Source of the DNA: Neorhizobium sp. JUb45
GTDB lineage: Bacteria > Pseudomonadota > Alphaproteobacteria > Rhizobiales > Rhizobiaceae
Assembly: GCF_004343585.1 (NCBI RefSeq)
Contig: NZ_SLYW01000002.1
Coordinates: forward strand, 806,001-870,000
Reading direction: 5' to 3'
DNA length: 64,000 nt
Position 1 is the stretch's first letter; every line of letters starts with the position of its first letter. The position numbers and the translations under genes are program-made. Below, piece by piece: positions 18,486 to 27,986 of the stretch. The notes under the pieces are model-generated. The model saw nothing but the letters and a program-made list of their open reading frames with translations. It did no database searches and was not told the origin of the DNA.

Positions 18486-18566
18486 CGTTGCCTCTGCTGC
18501 ATGCGGTGGTTTAGAGCTATAACACTCGGCCGTTAAGGAAGCGTGGAACCAAATGGCCACTTATCG

Positions 18567-18596
18567 GTTATCTACACATCGAACACATCAGATAAC
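18567..18596 (+). promoter_or_regulatory. Inverted repeat upstream of the candidate sRNA
   Basis: GTTATCT (18567-18573) and AGATAAC (18590-18596) form a perfect seven-base inverted repeat with a 16-base spacer. A further CGATAAC follows about 30 bases on. It may be an operator or a 5' stem. Confidence 0.35.
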
Positions 18597-18695
18597 AGGC
18601 GGCATTCCTCCCCTCGGTGTCGCACGATAACAAAAAACATTTTTGACCTCCAAGTCACCTGACCCTCCGCTGTTCCCCTGCCGCGGAGGGTTTTT
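18580..18695 (+). ncRNA. Candidate small RNA ending at an orphan terminator
   Basis: A strong intrinsic terminator at 18663-18695 has no protein gene on its strand for 480 bases upstream; the preceding + gene (rarA) is separated by the oppositely transcribed DUF1883. The sequence before it contains two anti-Shine-Dalgarno-like motifs, 'TTCCTCCCC' (about 18605-18613) and 'GACCTCC' (about 18645-18651), in an otherwise A-rich context. This layout, roughly 110 bases with CCTCC motifs and a terminator, is like the rhizobial alpha-r14 type of sRNA, but I cannot confirm membership. The 5' end is a guess. Confidence 0.45.
18663..18695 (+). terminator. Strong intrinsic terminator without an upstream protein gene
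   Basis: The perfect eight-pair stem CCCTCCGC/GCGGAGGG (18663-18670 with 18683-18690) is followed at once by five T and a C then TTT. It is the basis for the sRNA call. Confidence 0.88.
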
Positions 18696-18776
18696 CTTTG
18701 GGCCGCTGTTTGCACTCCATATCAGCGCCTTGTCGGGCTTTCCTGATTCTATCTCACAAGCCGTTGACTCGATTTA

Positions 18777-19787
18777 TCAGGCCTGAACCTCACGGTTCTG
18801 CCGGTCGAGTTCGCCGACCAGTGCAAGGATGGTATCGAGCGCCGGCACCGGTGTTTCGGTCATCTGTCCGAGCCGCACCACCATTTCAACCAGCGGGACA
18901 TATTCCAGCGGTTTCTTTGCAAGGAAATCCTGAAGCATGGAGGTGGGGTGGGGGCCGATCGTCATCGCTTCCTTCAATCGTTCCTCGACCGTCTGCGCCG
19001 GCTGGCTGCCGAGGGCGGAAGCGACGGCATACACCTCTTGCATGACGCGGCTCATCAACGCCAGAAGGGCTGGATCGGTAACGATGCGGTCGCTGAGGGC
19101 TTTTGTCAGTGCGCTGATCGGATTGAAGGACGCATTGCCCATCAGCTTGCTCCAGATTTCGCCACGGATATCGGCGGTCTGAATGATTTTGACATTGGCC
19201 TGCGTCAGGAGATCGGAGATGGCCTGCAGATCAGCCGAAATCTCGCCGGACGGTTCGCCGAGAATGAAACGGCCACGCGCCGGCAGCTGGATGATGCCCG
19301 GTTCGACCACTTCGGCGCCCTGATAGGCAACACAGCCGATTACACGTTGTGGACCGACGGCATTCCACAGGCGATCGCCGGGATCGAGTTCCGGCAGGCG
19401 ATGTTCGGCATGGCCGCTCTTCTCGTCGCGGTGAAAATACCACCACGGAATGCCGTTCAGCACCATCACGACGCGGGTGTGATCGGCCAGCAGATGGGCG
19501 ATGCCTTCCGCCGCTGCCGGTACCTGATGACCTTTCAGGCCGGTAATGACGAGATCCTGCTTGGGCAGCGTCCTCGGGTCGTCGGTTGCGGTGACGGGAA
19601 CGATGGTCGGCTTGTCTTCACCGCTCACACGCACTTCCAGGCCGTTCTCACGGATTTTTTGGAGATGCGCACCGCGCGCGATGACGGAAACGGAAACCGT
19701 GTCGCCGAGCCCTTCCACAAGTCGTGCCGCCAGTGTGCCACCAAGCGCTCCGGCGCCATAGACGCAGATGTTTTTCAACTCGGTCAT
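18777..19787 (-). CDS. Ketopantoate reductase (ApbA/PanE) family protein
   Basis: This 336-residue NADPH-dependent enzyme reduces ketopantoate or a related 2-keto acid in the cytosol. The Rossmann motif 'YGAGALGGTLAARL' is at residues 9-22, the catalytic Lys region is 'LVITGLKGHQVP', and the C-terminal domain has 'RGEIWSKLMGNASFNPISAL'. The family contains several paralogues per rhizobial genome, so panE itself cannot be claimed. It is monocistronic and flanked by terminator structures. Confidence 0.85.
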   Translation of the reverse strand: MTELKNICVYGAGALGGTLAARLVEGLGDTVSVSVIARGAHLQKIRENGLEVRVSGEDKPTIVPVTATDDPRTLPKQDLVITGLKGHQVPAAAEGIAHLLADHTRVVMVLNGIPWWYFHRDEKSGHAEHRLPELDPGDRLWNAVGPQRVIGCVAYQGAEVVEPGIIQLPARGRFILGEPSGEISADLQAISDLLTQANVKIIQTADIRGEIWSKLMGNASFNPISALTKALSDRIVTDPALLALMSRVMQEVYAVASALGSQPAQTVEERLKEAMTIGPHPTSMLQDFLAKKPLEYVPLVEMVVRLGQMTETPVPALDTILALVGELDRQNREVQA

Positions 19788-19921
19788 GCCTTCATTGCTC
19801 CTTCGCTTTCATCAAGCGCCAGATTAGGGGATGGAAACGATTCTACGAGCAAAACCACACTCCGATCCGCATTTTGTTTGGCATCATAAACTTGGCTCAC
19901 GTTGCGTTGACGTGACGCGAC

Positions 19922-19949
19922 AAAAAAGCCCCGCATCGCTGCGAGGCTT
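19922..19949 (-). terminator. Intrinsic terminator of the 19974-20961 operon
   Basis: On the minus strand, AAGCC/GGCTT arms with an inner CGCA/TGCG stem end in TTTTTT (plus positions 19922-19927). It lies 25 bases after the stop of the membrane protein gene. Confidence 0.85.
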
Positions 19950-19973
19950 CGTTTTCGTCAGATCGGGTCGCGC

Positions 19974-20873
19974 TCAGAGGCGGGCGGCGATCAGGTCTTC
20001 TTCCTCGTCACGCTGGCGTCCGCCAAGAGCGGCGGCCGCGCAGGAGATGAAGGCACCGACCAGCAGCGAGATGGCGCCGACCAGTGCGGTGGTTGCCGCT
20101 GCCTTGCGGGCCTTGTCGGTCGCTTCCTGAGCGGCGACCTTGGCGGCTTCGATACGCTGCAGCACGGCATCGACGCGGCTACGTGCCTGTTCCGGTTCCA
20201 GCCCGGTGCGGGCCGAGACGATGGCGGCGAGATAGGCCTTGTCGTCTTCCGGCACGCCGCCGGCAACGGCGCCGTTGACGAGGATGCGGGAGACTTCGGC
20301 GGTTGCCGCGGTGTCATCACCCTGCGCATTGGACGAAACCCGTTCCGGGCGCAGCAATGCATCGGTGAAGTATGACGTTGCAGCCGACGTGTCTGCCGGG
20401 CCACCGGATGTCGAGGCGGCGGCCACCGTGGCTGTGGCGGCAGCGCTGCCGACTGCCTGCGCACCGGCACCGGCAAGCGAGGTCAGCGACGAGGTGAGGA
20501 CCCCTGCCACGAAGAGGGTGGCTACGGCCCAGGACACGAGCCCGTGGGCGGTATCGCGAAAAAACACTTCGTCAGTATGGACGGCCGCCCATTTGGTGCG
20601 CAGGCGACCGGTCAGGTAACCGCCGAGCGCCGAGGACAGCCATTGCACGACGATCAGCCAGATCGCGGCGGTGATGCCGACCGTTGCCGCCGAGCTGCTT
20701 TCGCCCGCCCAGGGCGAGACCATGGTGAGGCCGAGGCCGGAGCCGAACATGATGAGGATGAGGCTGACGCCGGTGGCGGCGACCGCCCCGCCGATGATCG
20801 GTCCCCAGGCGACGGCCGATTTCGAGGATTCGACCGGCGTGAGCGCCGTGGCGTCTGTTGAGGTGAGGGGCAT
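19974..20873 (-). CDS. Multi-pass membrane protein of the rhizobial 'PhnA-like' type
   Basis: This 299-residue protein has hydrophobic segments near residues 20-50 ('WGPIIGGAVAATGVSLIL'), 62-90, 115-145 and the C-terminus ('TALVGAISLLVGAFISCAAAALGG'). A long Ala/Thr/Ser-rich, partly charged middle (about 150-250) separates them. Similar proteins in rhizobia are often labelled PhnA-like, without functional evidence. The ATG at 20873 is chosen because GGAGG precedes it, placed just after the stop of a 25-residue upstream gene, giving a two-gene operon. Confidence 0.65.
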   Translation of the reverse strand: MPLTSTDATALTPVESSKSAVAWGPIIGGAVAATGVSLILIMFGSGLGLTMVSPWAGESSSAATVGITAAIWLIVVQWLSSALGGYLTGRLRTKWAAVHTDEVFFRDTAHGLVSWAVATLFVAGVLTSSLTSLAGAGAQAVGSAAATATVAAASTSGGPADTSAATSYFTDALLRPERVSSNAQGDDTAATAEVSRILVNGAVAGGVPEDDKAYLAAIVSARTGLEPEQARSRVDAVLQRIEAAKVAAQEATDKARKAAATTALVGAISLLVGAFISCAAAALGGRQRDEEEDLIAARL

Positions 20874-20883
20874 GTCAGCCTCC

Positions 20884-20961
20884 TCAGCGCAGGAACAGGA
20901 CGAGAAGGATGACGATCGGCAGTGGAATACCCAGAAGCCAGAGAAGAATACCGCGTCCCAT
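20884..20961 (-). CDS. 25-residue hydrophobic micro-protein
   Basis: The product is 'MGRGILLWLLGIPLPIVILL' followed by 'VLFLR', a single predicted membrane helix with a Pro-rich kink. It has an excellent AGGAGG ribosome binding site seven bases before the ATG, and its stop (TGA) leads directly into the GGAGG of the next gene. Short peptides beginning MGRG(I/L)LLWLLG are common and usually unannotated in Proteobacteria, as far as I recall. It likely acts in the membrane, perhaps with its operon partner; no function is known. Confidence 0.7.
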   Translation of the reverse strand: MGRGILLWLLGIPLPIVILLVLFLR

Positions 20962-21068
20962 GATGAACCTCCTGAAATGATCACGGTCTATTGCTGCCGT
21001 GTGGCATTTCAACACGCGGTGAATGCTTTGGTTCCGCCGGTCATGCGTCATCTATGGGTGCGGATGTT

Positions 21069-22190
21069 TCAGGGGCCTCCGGGATTGTCGGCCAGTGGAC
21101 GGCGGTCAGCGCGGGCACGCTTGAAACGGCGCTGCAAGGGTTCGTCGAACGCTACCGTCAGCCACCATGACAGGAGCACGCAAAGGCCGATGAAGGCGGT
21201 GCCGGCAACCGGCGCGAACGGCAGGTCGCCGATGCTGTTGCCGGTCCATGTCGCCCAGCCGAGCACAGCCCAATCGATGAAGGGCGAATGCAGCACGTAA
21301 AGCCCGTAGGAGGCCGTGCCGAGGAAGGTGGAGACGGCGGCGGTGCGGCGGTCGGGCAGGATGCCGCTTGCGGCATAGAGCATAGCCGGCCAGACGAGGA
21401 AGACGACGATCAGATCAAAGATCCATTTCACATCTTTTGGCGTCGGCGCGGCGAGCACGGCGGCCGTGACAGCGAGGCAGGCGAGGGCTGCGAGCGGCTG
21501 AAGTTTCTGCGTCCTGCGGCGATGGCGATAGATCAGCACGCCGGCGGAAAACGAAAAGAACACGCGGGCAAGGCCGGCATACATCTCGTTCCAGCGGAAG
21601 CCCGCATGCAGGCGCTCGAATTGCAGCGCGGCAATGACCAGCACGGCGGCGCTGATGGCGATGACGACGGCGATATGGCGGCTTTGCAGGCGCACGCCGC
21701 GCGCCGCATAGGCAAAGTTGGCGACCAGTTCATCGAACAGCGACCATGCGGGGTGGACGAGAAACAGCGCAGCGTTGAAGGAGATGGTGAAGGGCGTCGG
21801 CAGGAACAGAAGGCCGGTGACGATGGCGGCAGCAAGCTCGCCCGGTGCCACCACCTCGTCCGCCATCACCGGCAGGCCGGTCTGGTACATGCGCAGGTAA
21901 TAACCGACGGTGAGCGCCAGCGCGACCAGATAGAGCGGGTAAAGCCGCAGCAGCCGCGCCTTCATGAAGGCGAGCGACGACGTGGCGCCGGAGGCCAGCG
22001 CCGACCCATAGGCATGCGCAAGCACGAAACCGCTCAGGGCAAAGAACAGGTCGACGCCGAGATAGCTGGAGGGCAGGGCGTCGCCCAGCATCGGCTCGGC
22101 ATGGCGCTGCACGATGAACACGGCGGCGACACCACGCAAACCATCGAGCAGGACAAAACGTTCGCGGGTTTTTGGAGGCGTTTCGCTCAT
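21069..22190 (-). CDS. Acyltransferase 3 family membrane protein
   Basis: This 373-residue integral membrane protein of the OafA/NodX-like acyltransferase 3 family transfers acyl groups to sugars or lipids at the envelope. The start 'RFVLLDGLRGVAAVFIVQRH' is the family hallmark with a conserved Arg and His, followed by 'YLGVDLFFALSGFVLAHAYG' and about ten hydrophobic segments. The acceptor cannot be deduced and no polysaccharide genes are adjacent. It is divergent from the outer membrane protein gene across 493 bases. Confidence 0.88.
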   Translation of the reverse strand: MSETPPKTRERFVLLDGLRGVAAVFIVQRHAEPMLGDALPSSYLGVDLFFALSGFVLAHAYGSALASGATSSLAFMKARLLRLYPLYLVALALTVGYYLRMYQTGLPVMADEVVAPGELAAAIVTGLLFLPTPFTISFNAALFLVHPAWSLFDELVANFAYAARGVRLQSRHIAVVIAISAAVLVIAALQFERLHAGFRWNEMYAGLARVFFSFSAGVLIYRHRRRTQKLQPLAALACLAVTAAVLAAPTPKDVKWIFDLIVVFLVWPAMLYAASGILPDRRTAAVSTFLGTASYGLYVLHSPFIDWAVLGWATWTGNSIGDLPFAPVAGTAFIGLCVLLSWWLTVAFDEPLQRRFKRARADRRPLADNPGGP

Positions 22191-22683
22191 GGGCTTCCGG
22201 TCGCTCAGGGTGTGGGTTTCCCAAGATAGCGGAGGGCGCTGCCGTGACCAGACAAACCTTTTGGCAAAACTGCCGTTCTCCCATGGTTTCGGTACGGACC
22301 GGGATCATGTGGTTGCGGCCAAGGCTGGCTCACCCGCTGATGCTGGCTGTTTTTTCGGCCGTGATCACGAAAAAAATATCTGCAGGCGACCGCGAAAGGC
22401 GATCAAATGTCGGGATAATTGCAAGCACTTGATTCCGTTATCGGCTCTTTCGCTCCGCTCAGGCGTGAATGCGGAAAACCGGGGCTGTTGCGGTATCGGC
22501 GCGGGGGCGACGGCGCGGCGCGGTTAATGGACTGTTTATGATTTCGTGAAAGTTAAAGGCATACCGGTGCGGAAGTGCCAAGACGGTCAGGGGACCGGGC
22601 TGGACCGATTGGAAACTTCCGTGGCGCAAGCCGATGTATCGCCCGCGCATCCACCATCTGCGGGCTGTGTATGGAGTATAGTC
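22191..22683. other. 493-base divergent intergenic region
   Basis: No credible gene is seen. The stretch holds a long palindrome at 22350-22376, GC-rich patches, and presumably the promoters of the acyltransferase (minus) and the outer membrane protein (plus). Confidence 0.6.
22350..22376. repeat. Palindrome TTTTTTCG...CGAAAAAA with inner CGTGATCACG
   Basis: T(6)CG at 22350-22357 and CGA(6+) at 22368-22376 flank a perfect ten-base palindrome CGTGATCACG (22360-22369). It is symmetrical and could act as a bidirectional terminator or an operator between two divergent genes. Confidence 0.5.
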
Positions 22684-23316
22684 ATGATCAAGAAGTCGCT
22701 TGCTTTGGCGCTTGCCGCCACTTTCGTTTCCGGCCCGGTTTTCGCTGCCGATCTCACCAATGCTTATGAAGCCCCGTCCTACAACGAGCCTGTATCGCAG
22801 GATTCGGGCTGGACCGGCGGTTATGTCGGTATCCATGCCGGCACCTCTTCGGAGCGCAGCAACCCGTTTTCGGGCGACAAGGAATTCACCGGCGGCGTCC
22901 ACGGCGGCTACAACATGGAAACCAACGGCGTTGTCGTCGGTGGCGAAGTCGAGTTCTCGCATCTGGGCGATGTCGAAGTAAACGTGCCTAATGGCAACCT
23001 GCAGGAACGCTACCGCCTGGCCGGCAAGGCCAAGGTCGGTATGCCGCTCGGCAATACGCTGATCTACGGCACAGGCGGCGTCGCCATGACCAGCATCCGC
23101 GACAGCGCTGGTGTTGAAGGTCCTGACGGCTGGAAGCCAGGCTGGCAGCTCGGCGCCGGCGTTGAGCACAAGTTCAACCAGCAGATTTCCGGCCGCGTGG
23201 AATATAACTACACCCGCACCGGCGACGTCCGCAGCTTCGACACCGCCAGCGGCACCGTTGCCGAAAGCGACGTCAAGGATCACACCATCAAGGCCGGCGT
23301 GAACTACCACTTCTAG
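22684..23316 (+). CDS. Outer membrane beta-barrel protein (Omp25/RopB-like)
   Basis: This 210-residue protein has a signal peptide (residues 1-21, 'MIKKSLALALAATFVSGPVF', cleaved after 'FAA') and an OmpA-like eight-stranded barrel pattern: 'WTGGYVGIHAG', 'FTGGVHGGYNMETNGVVVGGE', 'GWQLGAGVEHKFN', ending in an aromatic residue ('KAGVNYHF') as required for BAM assembly. RopB/Omp25 homologues contribute to outer membrane stability in rhizobia and Brucella. GGAG lies about ten bases upstream of the ATG. Confidence 0.85.
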   Translation: MIKKSLALALAATFVSGPVFAADLTNAYEAPSYNEPVSQDSGWTGGYVGIHAGTSSERSNPFSGDKEFTGGVHGGYNMETNGVVVGGEVEFSHLGDVEVNVPNGNLQERYRLAGKAKVGMPLGNTLIYGTGGVAMTSIRDSAGVEGPDGWKPGWQLGAGVEHKFNQQISGRVEYNYTRTGDVRSFDTASGTVAESDVKDHTIKAGVNYHF

Positions 23317-23400
23317 GATTTGCGCCTGATATGATTGCGGCAGCGCCGTGTGCCCGGAAGGGTGCGCGGCGCTGTTTGCGTTTGTGGGGGCGCAGAAGGT

Positions 23401-23480
23401 TGCCCCTCACCAACAAAATCTATGACTTAGCTGAAGCTAAGATCATGATCTTGTATCCTCTCCCGCAGGGGGAGAGGTAA
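23401..23480 (+). repeat. Mosaic palindromic repeat, copy 1 (partial)
   Basis: The stretch contains CCCCTCACC, a hairpin CTTAGCT/AGCTAAG, and an imperfect palindrome of CCTCTCCC/GGGAGAGG. The same three blocks in the same order recur at 23926-24095. This resembles rhizobial intergenic mosaic elements. Confidence 0.6.
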
Positions 23481-23551
23481 ACACGCTGCCGCAACCATCT
23501 TGCCTTTCCCTTTCAGCCGGCGGTTAAATGCTTCCCGGCTGGGGGCATCAC

Positions 23552-23908
23552 ATGCATAGAAACATTCCAGACAAGCATCGCCGATATGCGAAAGCGATGC
23601 GGACGGATTCCACCAAGGCGGAAAACCTGATGTGGCAGGCGATGCGCAATCGGCAGCTTGAAGGTTTCAAGTTCAGGCGGCAGGTGCCGACCGGCGGTTA
23701 CATTCTCGATTTCGTCTGTTTCGAGGCGCAACTGATTATCGAAGTGGATGGTGGCCAGCACTCCGAAAGCGCGTCAGATGCAGTGCGTGACGCCTATTTC
23801 AGGTCGCAAGGTTTTCGCGTGTTGCGCTTCTGGAACGACGAGGTGGAACGCAATCTGGATGGTGTGGTGATGAAAATTGTCGCCGAGTTGATGAATCGAG
23901 GTGAGTGA
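23552..23908 (+). CDS. DUF559 endonuclease-like protein
   Basis: This 118-residue protein has the Vsr/DUF559 nuclease-like fold: 'STKAENLMWQAMRNRQLEG', 'KFRRQVPTGGYILDFVCFEAQLIIEVDGGQH' in parts, and 'YFRSQGFRVLRFWNDEV'. The acidic residues in 'LDFVC' and 'IEVDG' plus the Gln-His pair match the restriction-endonuclease-like active site. A role in DNA cleavage is inferred; none is proven for the family. Mosaic repeats lie on both sides, suggesting the gene travels or is maintained with them. Confidence 0.82.
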   Translation: MHRNIPDKHRRYAKAMRTDSTKAENLMWQAMRNRQLEGFKFRRQVPTGGYILDFVCFEAQLIIEVDGGQHSESASDAVRDAYFRSQGFRVLRFWNDEVERNLDGVVMKIVAELMNRGE

Positions 23909-23926
23909 TGGTGGAGGCGGCGTTTA

Positions 23927-24094
23927 CCCCTCACTTGCGATTTCTAACACTTAGCCTTTGGCTAAGGTGTTGAAATCGCTTTCTCTCCCTCAAGGGGAGA
24001 GATAAGGGCCGCAGCGTCTTACCTCTCCCCTTGAGGGAGAGGATAGCAAGTCCGCGAGAGGCGAAGCCGAGCGCTGGACGCGCTTGGTGAGGGG
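23927..24094 (+). repeat. Mosaic palindromic repeat, copy 2 with terminal inverted repeats
   Basis: This 168-base element starts with CCCCTCAC (23927-23934) and ends with GTGAGGGG (24087-24094). Inside are an AACAC(C)TTAGCC hairpin and two copies of a CTCTCCC...GGGAGAG palindrome. It looks like a non-coding MITE-like or RIME-like element. Confidence 0.65.
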
Positions 24095-24118
24095 GCATGT
24101 TTCTGCCAGCCGATACCA

Positions 24119-24146
24119 AAAAGCCCGGTCGTGAAACCGGGCTTTT
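24119..24146 (-). terminator. Intrinsic terminator of nrdJ
   Basis: The perfect 11-pair stem AAAAGCCCGGT/ACCGGGCTTTT (24119-24129 with 24136-24146) runs into five T on the minus strand. It lies 27 bases beyond the nrdJ stop. Confidence 0.88.
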
Positions 24147-24173
24147 CTCATTCATTCAACGCTGTCGCGTCAA

Positions 24174-27100
24174 TCAGCTGCAGCCGCTCGTAGCACCGCA
24201 CGTGTCGCACTTCTCGCACGTGCCGTTGCGCACCATCGTGAAGTTCTGGCACTCGGAGCACATGTTGCCCGTATACCCCTGCATGATCGACTTCATGCGG
24301 CGGTCGGCTTCCACCTTCTTGGCTTCGGCCTTTGCCGATGCGGCATCCGCTGCTGCCTTGTCGGAGAACAGCGCGGTTGCGGCCTGTTCACTTTCGCTGG
24401 CCAGCGGTGCTTCCTCGGCGATCTCTTCGGCCAGTTCCTTGGCGCGTTCCTCGTAATCGCGCTTGAAGGCGACGATTTCCGAGGTCGAGATGGCGACAGC
24501 CGGTTCCAGCTTGCGGGCAGCCGAGCCGGCAAACGCCGTCACATTGGCCGAGGCGCGGGCAGGGGCTGCCGTGGCTGCACCCTTCGGTTCGCCGGCAGCG
24601 CGGTCAATCTGGCCGCCCTGGATCAGGGTCGGCTTGTAACCGCGGGTCCAGCCGGTCGAAACGAGCTGGGTCTTGCCTTCCTGAATGCCCTTGCCGAGTG
24701 CGGTCTGCGAGAAGTCCGACGTATCGACATGCGCCAGATCGTGGCGGCCGAGATACGATACGGCGAGTTCGCGGAACACGTAGTCGAGGATCGACGTGGC
24801 GTTCTTGATCGCGTCATTGCCCGTCACGATGCCGGCCGGCTCGAACTTGGTGAAGGTGAATGCCTCCACATATTCTTCCAGCGGTACGCCGTATTGCAGA
24901 CCCAGCGATATGGCGATCGCAAAGTTGTTCATCATCGCACGGAAGGCGGCGCCTTCCTTGTGCATGTCGATGAAGATTTCGCCGATGCGGCCATCGCCGA
25001 ATTCGCCGGTGCGCAGGTAAACCTTGTGACCGCCGACATTGGCCTTCTGGGTGTAACCCTGACGGCGGTTCGGCAGCTTTTCACGTTCACGCGATACACG
25101 CTCGATGATGCGCTCGACGATCTTTTCGGTGACGGTGACCGCCTGCGCGGCTGCCGGTGCCTGGATCAGCTCTTCGAGAGCGTCGTCGGCATCGTCTTCG
25201 TCGATCAGCGAGGCGTTGAGGGGCTGCGAAAGCTTGGAGCCGTCACGGTAAAGGGCGTTGGCCTTGAGGGCCAGCTTCCAGGACAGCATGTAGGCTTCGC
25301 CGCACTCTTCGACAGTCGCGTCGTTCGGCATGTTGATCGTCTTGGAGATCGCACCCGAGATGAACGGCTGGGCAGCTGCCATCATGCGGATGTGCGATTC
25401 TACCGACAGATAACGCTTGCCGATCTTGCCGCAGGGGTTGGCGCAATCGAATACGGCCAGATGTTCGTCCTTCAGGAACGGCGCGCCTTCCAGCGTCATC
25501 GCACCGCAGACGTGGATGTTGGCGGCGTCGATGTCCTTGCGGGAGAAGCCGATATGCTCGAGCAGGTTGAAGCTCATGTCGGCCAGCTGCTCGTCGGAAA
25601 CTTTCAAGGTTTCCTTGAGGAAGTCGGCGCCAAGCGTCCACTGGTTGAACACGAACTTGATGTCGAAGGCAGCCTTGAGAGCGCCGTTGACGGCTTCGAT
25701 CTTGTCAGCCGGGAAACCCTTGGCGGCAAGCGTCGACGGGTTGATGGCCGGGGCCTGGTTGAGGTTGCCGTGACCGACAGCATAGGCTTCGATTTCGGCA
25801 AGCTGGCTTTCCGAGTAACCGAGTGTGCGAAGCGCTTCCGGAACGGCACCGTTGATGATCTTGAAGTAACCGCCACCGGCGAGCTTCTTGAACTTGACCA
25901 GTGCGAAGTCGGGCTCGATGCCGGTCGTGTCGCAATCCATCACGAGACCGATCGTGCCGGTCGGCGCGATAACAGATACCTGGGCATTGCGGTAGCCGTG
26001 CTGTTCGCCGAGTTCCAGCGCCTTGTCCCATGCGGCCATGGCATGCACTGCCAGATCCTGATCCGGGTTCTCTTCGTGGATGAGAGCGACCGGATCAACC
26101 GACAGGGCTTCATAGCCCGACGTTTCGCCGTGAGCGGCGCGGCGGTGGTTGCGGATGACGCGCAGCATGTTGTCGCGGTTCGGCGCAAAGCCCGGGAATG
26201 GGCCGTGTTCCGATGCCATTTCAGCCGACGTGGCGTAGGAAACGCCGGTCATGATGGCGGTCAGCGAGCCGGCAATGGCGCGGCCTTCCTTCGAGTCATA
26301 CGGAATGCCGGTCGACATCAGCAGGCCGCCGATATTGGCGTAGCCGAGGCCAAGCGTGCGGTATTCGTAAGAGCGTTCGGCAATCTCGCGGGACGGGAAC
26401 TGCGCCATCATCACGGAGATTTCGAGAACGACGGTCCACAAGCGAACGGCATGTTCGTAATCGGCGATGTCGATGCGCTTGGTGGCGGCCGACTTGAACT
26501 GCAACAGGTTCAGGGACGCCAGGTTGCAGGCGGTGTCGTCGAGGAACATGTATTCCGAGCACGGGTTCGAGGCGCGGATCGGGCCCGCGGCCGGCGAGGT
26601 GTGCCAGTCGTTCATGGTGGTGTTGTAATGCAGGCCCGGATCGGCCGACGCCCATGCGGCGTAGGAGATCTTTTCCCACAGGTCGCGTGCCTTCAGCGTC
26701 TTCATGACCTTGCCGTCCTTGCGGGCGGTCAGGTTCCAGTCACCGTCGTTTTCGACGGCGCGCAGAAAGTCGTCCTTCAAGGAGACGGAGTTGTTGGAGT
26801 TCTGGCCCGAAACCGTCAGGTAGGCTTCCGAATCCCAGTCGGTGTCATAGGTCTTGAAATCAAGATCCTTGTAACCCTGCTTTGCGAACTGGATGACGCG
26901 CTTGACGTAGTTTTCCGGAACCTGGTCCTTCTTGGCAGCGCGGATTTCGCGCTTCAGGGCCGGGTTCTTCAGCGGATCGAAGCAATCGTCGCCATCGGCC
27001 TCGCAGTTGACGCAGGCCTTCATGATCGACTTCAGGTGACGGGCAACGATCTTGGAACCGGTGACGAGAGCGGCAACCTTCTGCTCTTCCTTCACCTTCC

Positions 27101-27986
27101 AGTCGATATAGGCTTCGATATCCGGATGGTCGATGTCGACCACAACCATTTTCGCCGCACGGCGGGTGGTGCCGCCCGACTTGATGGCGCCGGCAGCGCG
27201 GTCACCGATCTTCAGGAAGGACATCAGGCCCGACGACTTGCCGCCGCCGGAAAGCTTCTCGCCTTCGCCACGCAGATAGGAGAAGTTGGAGCCGGTGCCG
27301 GAGCCATACTTGAACAGGCGGGCTTCACGCACCCACAGGTCCATGATGCCGCCCTCGTTGACGAGGTCGTCCTCGACGGACTGGATAAAGCAGGCATGCG
27401 GCTGCGGATGTTCGTAGGAAGACTTCGACTTCGTCAGCTTGCCCGTGAAGGGGTCGACATAGAAGTGGCCCTGACCGGGGCCATCGATGCCATAGGCCCA
27501 GTGCAGGCCGGTGTTGAACCACTGCGGGCTGTTCGGGGCGACGCGCTGCGTGGCGAGCATATAGGCAAGCTCGTCCTTGAAGGCGCTCGCATCTTCTTCA
27601 GACGAGAAATACTTGCCCTTCCAGCCCCAGTAGGTCCAGGTGCCAGCGAGACGATCAAACACCTGACGCGCATCGGTTTCCGAGCCGTAACGCTCGTTCT
27701 CCGGCAGGTCCTTCAGCGCCTTTTCATCGGCAACCGAACGCCACAGGAAGGAAGGAACGTCGTTTTCCTCGACCTTCTTCAGGAATTTTGGCACGCCGGC
27801 CTTGCGGAAATATTTCTGGGCCAGAACGTCGGTGGCGACCTGAGAAAACTGGGTCGGCACCTCGATATCGGCGAGACGGAAAACGATGGAGCCGTCCGGG
27901 TTGCGGATCTCGCTCACCGCCTTGCGGAAAGCGATCTCGCCATAAGCCCCGGTCTCGGGCTTGGTGAAACGACGTTCAATGCGCAT
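24174..27986 (-). CDS. nrdJ: Adenosylcobalamin-dependent (class II) ribonucleotide reductase
   Basis: This 1270-residue enzyme makes deoxyribonucleotides using adenosylcobalamin instead of an iron-tyrosyl radical, so it works with or without oxygen. Family features include '[16 protein letters not shown]', '[19 protein letters not shown]', the active-site '[20 protein letters not shown]' and '[20 protein letters not shown]'. The C-terminal tail has a zinc-ribbon pattern 'CSECQNF...CEKCDTCG'. Length is normal for the rhizobial form. AAGGA precedes the ATG. Dependence on B12 agrees with cobS and cobT further along. An NrdR-box-like palindrome lies 390 bases upstream. Confidence 0.97.
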   Translation of the reverse strand: MRIERRFTKPETGAYGEIAFRKAVSEIRNPDGSIVFRLADIEVPTQFSQVATDVLAQKYFRKAGVPKFLKKVEENDVPSFLWRSVADEKALKDLPENERYGSETDARQVFDRLAGTWTYWGWKGKYFSSEEDASAFKDELAYMLATQRVAPNSPQWFNTGLHWAYGIDGPGQGHFYVDPFTGKLTKSKSSYEHPQPHACFIQSVEDDLVNEGGIMDLWVREARLFKYGSGTGSNFSYLRGEGEKLSGGGKSSGLMSFLKIGDRAAGAIKSGGTTRRAAKMVVVDIDHPDIEAYIDWKVKEEQKVAALVTGSKIVARHLKSIMKACVNCEADGDDCFDPLKNPALKREIRAAKKDQVPENYVKRVIQFAKQGYKDLDFKTYDTDWDSEAYLTVSGQNSNNSVSLKDDFLRAVENDGDWNLTARKDGKVMKTLKARDLWEKISYAAWASADPGLHYNTTMNDWHTSPAAGPIRASNPCSEYMFLDDTACNLASLNLLQFKSAATKRIDIADYEHAVRLWTVVLEISVMMAQFPSREIAERSYEYRTLGLGYANIGGLLMSTGIPYDSKEGRAIAGSLTAIMTGVSYATSAEMASEHGPFPGFAPNRDNMLRVIRNHRRAAHGETSGYEALSVDPVALIHEENPDQDLAVHAMAAWDKALELGEQHGYRNAQVSVIAPTGTIGLVMDCDTTGIEPDFALVKFKKLAGGGYFKIINGAVPEALRTLGYSESQLAEIEAYAVGHGNLNQAPAINPSTLAAKGFPADKIEAVNGALKAAFDIKFVFNQWTLGADFLKETLKVSDEQLADMSFNLLEHIGFSRKDIDAANIHVCGAMTLEGAPFLKDEHLAVFDCANPCGKIGKRYLSVESHIRMMAAAQPFISGAISKTINMPNDATVEECGEAYMLSWKLALKANALYRDGSKLSQPLNASLIDEDDADDALEELIQAPAAAQAVTVTEKIVERIIERVSREREKLPNRRQGYTQKANVGGHKVYLRTGEFGDGRIGEIFIDMHKEGAAFRAMMNNFAIAISLGLQYGVPLEEYVEAFTFTKFEPAGIVTGNDAIKNATSILDYVFRELAVSYLGRHDLAHVDTSDFSQTALGKGIQEGKTQLVSTGWTRGYKPTLIQGGQIDRAAGEPKGAATAAPARASANVTAFAGSAARKLEPAVAISTSEIVAFKRDYEERAKELAEEIAEEAPLASESEQAATALFSDKAAADAASAKAEAKKVEADRRMKSIMQGYTGNMCSECQNFTMVRNGTCEKCDTCGATSGCS

